Positions 5,820-7,035 of a stretch of DNA of 7,035 bases are shown here, piece by piece. The number at the start of each line of letters is the position of its first letter. The first letter of the stretch is position 1. The stretch is taken from assembly GCA_021106655.1 (NCBI GenBank), contig JAIOTT010000426.1:1-7035 (forward strand), given 5' to 3'. Below the pieces are notes generated by a model. That model did not search any database, was not told the DNA's origin, and saw nothing but the letters and a program-made list of their open reading frames with translations. The translations under genes and the position numbers were made by a program. Source of the DNA: Bacteroidales bacterium. GTDB lineage: Bacteria > Bacteroidota > Bacteroidia > Bacteroidales > SMBSF77.

Positions 5820-5862
5820 GAGTTAATTATGAGTCTACTACGAAAAGTAAGAAAATAAAAAA

Positions 5863-5956
5863 TGCCACAAAGACACTAAGACTCTAAGTTTCACAAAGAT
5901 ATTGAATCCTGCATTTTATTCTTAGTGAATCTTTGTGCCTTTGTGACTTAGTGGCA
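5863..5956. repeat. Imperfect 36-bp inverted repeat with internal 8-bp units
   Basis: The left arm (5863-5898, beginning TGCCACAAAGACACTAAG) and the reverse complement of the right arm (5921-5956, beginning TGCCACTAAGTCACAAAG) agree at 28 of 36 positions without gaps; the spacer is 22 nt. Inside each arm, units such as CACAAAG, CACTAAG and TCTAAG recur about every 8 bp, so the element is an octamer satellite in two opposite orientations. Most mismatches exchange A for T at the same place in a unit. It may fold as a large hairpin between the GH57 and GT3 genes and slow transcription. No run of T of terminator type follows directly, though GGGTTTTTCGG occurs at 5961-5971. Confidence 0.8.
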
Positions 5957-5990
5957 AGAAGGGTTTTTCGGAAGAGTCTCAATTATTATT

Positions 5991-5995
5991 AAGGA
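5991..5995 (+). promoter_or_regulatory. Shine-Dalgarno-like AAGGA for the GT3 gene
   Basis: AAGGA lies six bases before the ATG at 6002 and supports that start. It is the only gene start in this window with a recognisable Shine-Dalgarno, which is unusual for Bacteroidota and may mean its translation is set independently of the genes upstream. Confidence 0.6.
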
Positions 5996-6001
5996 ATTTT
6001 T

Positions 6002-7035
6002 ATGAGAAAGAATAGAATAGAAGCCGATTATATTTTTGAAACCAGCTGGGAGATATGCAACATGGTTGGCGGTATACATACCGTTATCTCAACCAAGGCA
6101 TTAAATCTTGTTAAGGAATATGGTGATAAATTATTGCTTATTGGACCAGATGTCTGGAAAGAAACACGTAATAACCCTGAATTTCTTGAAGATATTTCTT
6201 TGTTCAAAGTGTGGAAAGAAAAGGCTAATGAAGATGGTTTGAGAATTAGAACTGGCAGATGGAATATTGCCGGAAAGCCTGTTGTGATATTAGTTGATTT
6301 CACACCCTATTTTTCCCGTAAGGATAAAATATTCGCTGAATTATGGGAAAAGTACAAGCTTGACTCCTTATCAGGAGGTTGGGATTATATTGAGCCTGCA
6401 CTTTTTGGATACGCTGCTGCTCAGGTTATTGAGAGTTTTTATAACTTCTTTTTATCTGCACAGGATAAGATCATTGCCCAGTTTCATGAATGGATGACAG
6501 GTACCGGAATTCTATATCTAAAAGAAAAAGTGCCTCAGGCAGGATGTGTATTTACAACACATGCCACTGTCCTTGGGCGTTCGATAGCTGGGAATAATTT
6601 ACCTCTTTACAGTAATTTGAATTCATACAAACCTGAATTGCTAGCCAGGCAATTTGGTGTGCTTTCAAAGTATTCCCTGGAAAGCCTGTCAGCAAAGGAA
6701 GCTGATGGATTTACAACTGTCAGTGAGATCACTGCCGGAGAATGTAAATTCCTCCTTGGCAAAGATGTGGATATAGTAACTCCTAATGGTTTTGAGGATT
6801 CTTTTGTACCTCAACAGGATGAATTTGCAATTAAGAGAAAAAATGCAAGGAAGAAGCTCCTGTCTGTTGCGAGAGCTGTCCTTAACCAAACTATTCCAGA
6901 AGATAGCATTCTAATTATCAATAGTGGGAGATATGAGTTTAAAAACAAAGGAATTGACCTTTTTATTGATTCTTTAGGACAATTACAAAAGAATTATAAG
7001 TCCAAAAAAAATGTTATAGCATTCATAGCTGTCCC
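6002..7035 (+). CDS. Glycogen synthase, eukaryotic (GT3) type, 5' part only
   Basis: The frame is open from the ATG at 6002 to the window edge, giving 344 residues and no stop; bacterial GT3 synthases are usually about 550-600 residues, so roughly 40% is missing at the C-terminus. GT3 enzymes extend alpha-1,4-glucan chains, by family precedent mainly from UDP-glucose. The N-terminus reads YIFETSWEICNMVGGIHTV, the counterpart of the yeast and animal FET..E..N.VGGI segment, with the substrate loop at G23-G24. Other GT3 landmarks are QFHEWMTGTG (H162, E163), FTTHATVLGRSIAG, FTTVSEITAGE, VTPNGFE and, near the edge, SGRYEFKNKGIDLFI, in which R310 and K316 correspond to the donor-phosphate binding pair. 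The E-containing catalytic motif of the C-terminal domain lies beyond the window. Together with the GT4 gene upstream this gives the locus two synthases of different families. Confidence 0.95.
   Translation, partial: MRKNRIEADYIFETSWEICNMVGGIHTVISTKALNLVKEYGDKLLLIGPDVWKETRNNPEFLEDISLFKVWKEKANEDGLRIRTGRWNIAGKPVVILVDFTPYFSRKDKIFAELWEKYKLDSLSGGWDYIEPALFGYAAAQVIESFYNFFLSAQDKIIAQFHEWMTGTGILYLKEKVPQAGCVFTTHATVLGRSIAGNNLPLYSNLNSYKPELLARQFGVLSKYSLESLSAKEADGFTTVSEITAGECKFLLGKDVDIVTPNGFEDSFVPQQDEFAIKRKNARKKLLSVARAVLNQTIPEDSILIINSGRYEFKNKGIDLFIDSLGQLQKNYKSKKNVIAFIAV

Noticed and set aside
6294..6497. Plus-strand open frame of 67 codons inside the GT3 gene
   Set aside because: It is a shifted frame within the GT3 synthase, whose motifs continue on both sides.

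Overview
The window looks like chromosomal DNA from a member of the Bacteroidota. It is AT-rich. The first gene ends in a type IX secretion (Por/gliding) C-terminal sorting domain, which is specific to that phylum and its relatives. Most genes lack a Shine-Dalgarno sequence, one clean Bacteroidota-type -7 promoter element (TAnnTTTG) is visible, and the set of glycogen enzymes (GH133, GT4, GH57, GT3) is familiar from this phylum. I cannot go below phylum; a free-living anaerobe or sediment-type organism is only a guess.

Layout, all genes on the + strand. (1) 3-332 is the 3' end of a secreted repeat/beta-helix-type protein with a T9SS tail, closed by an intrinsic terminator (366-391). (2) 333-703 is a gene-free spacer holding a quasi-palindrome (454-473), a 16-bp tandem repeat (495-540), a perfect 15-bp GC-rich hairpin (545-583) and a promoter candidate (650-657). 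(3) 704-2655 is a glycogen debranching enzyme gene (GH133) broken by a one-base loss near 1262-1272; the out-of-frame stop falls in an ATGA overlap with an internal ATG at 1402. (4) 2863-4143 is a GT4 glycogen synthase-like glycosyltransferase. (5) 4287-5819 is a GH57 alpha-amylase-type enzyme with an extra C-terminal domain that looks like the C-terminal domain of the flagellar switch protein FliG. (6) 6002-7035 is the first 344 codons of a eukaryotic-type (GT3) glycogen synthase that runs off the window.

Together genes 3-6 form a glycogen (alpha-glucan) metabolism locus: two different synthase families for building the polymer, a GH57 enzyme to cut or rearrange alpha-1,4 chains, and a debrancher to clear alpha-1,6 branch points. 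No GH13 branching enzyme, GlgC or phosphorylase is present in the window. No intrinsic terminator of the usual form separates the four genes, so cotranscription from the promoter near 650 is plausible; the large imperfect hairpin before the GT3 gene could weaken read-through.

Two things stand out. One is the FliG-like domain fused to a glycogen enzyme. The other is the spacers: each of the four gaps is partly built from short tandem duplications, most with a period of 7-8 bp or about twice that, with different sequence in most places and one motif shared by two gaps. I noticed no such arrays inside the genes. The frameshift in the debranching enzyme is either a recent mutation or a sequence error.
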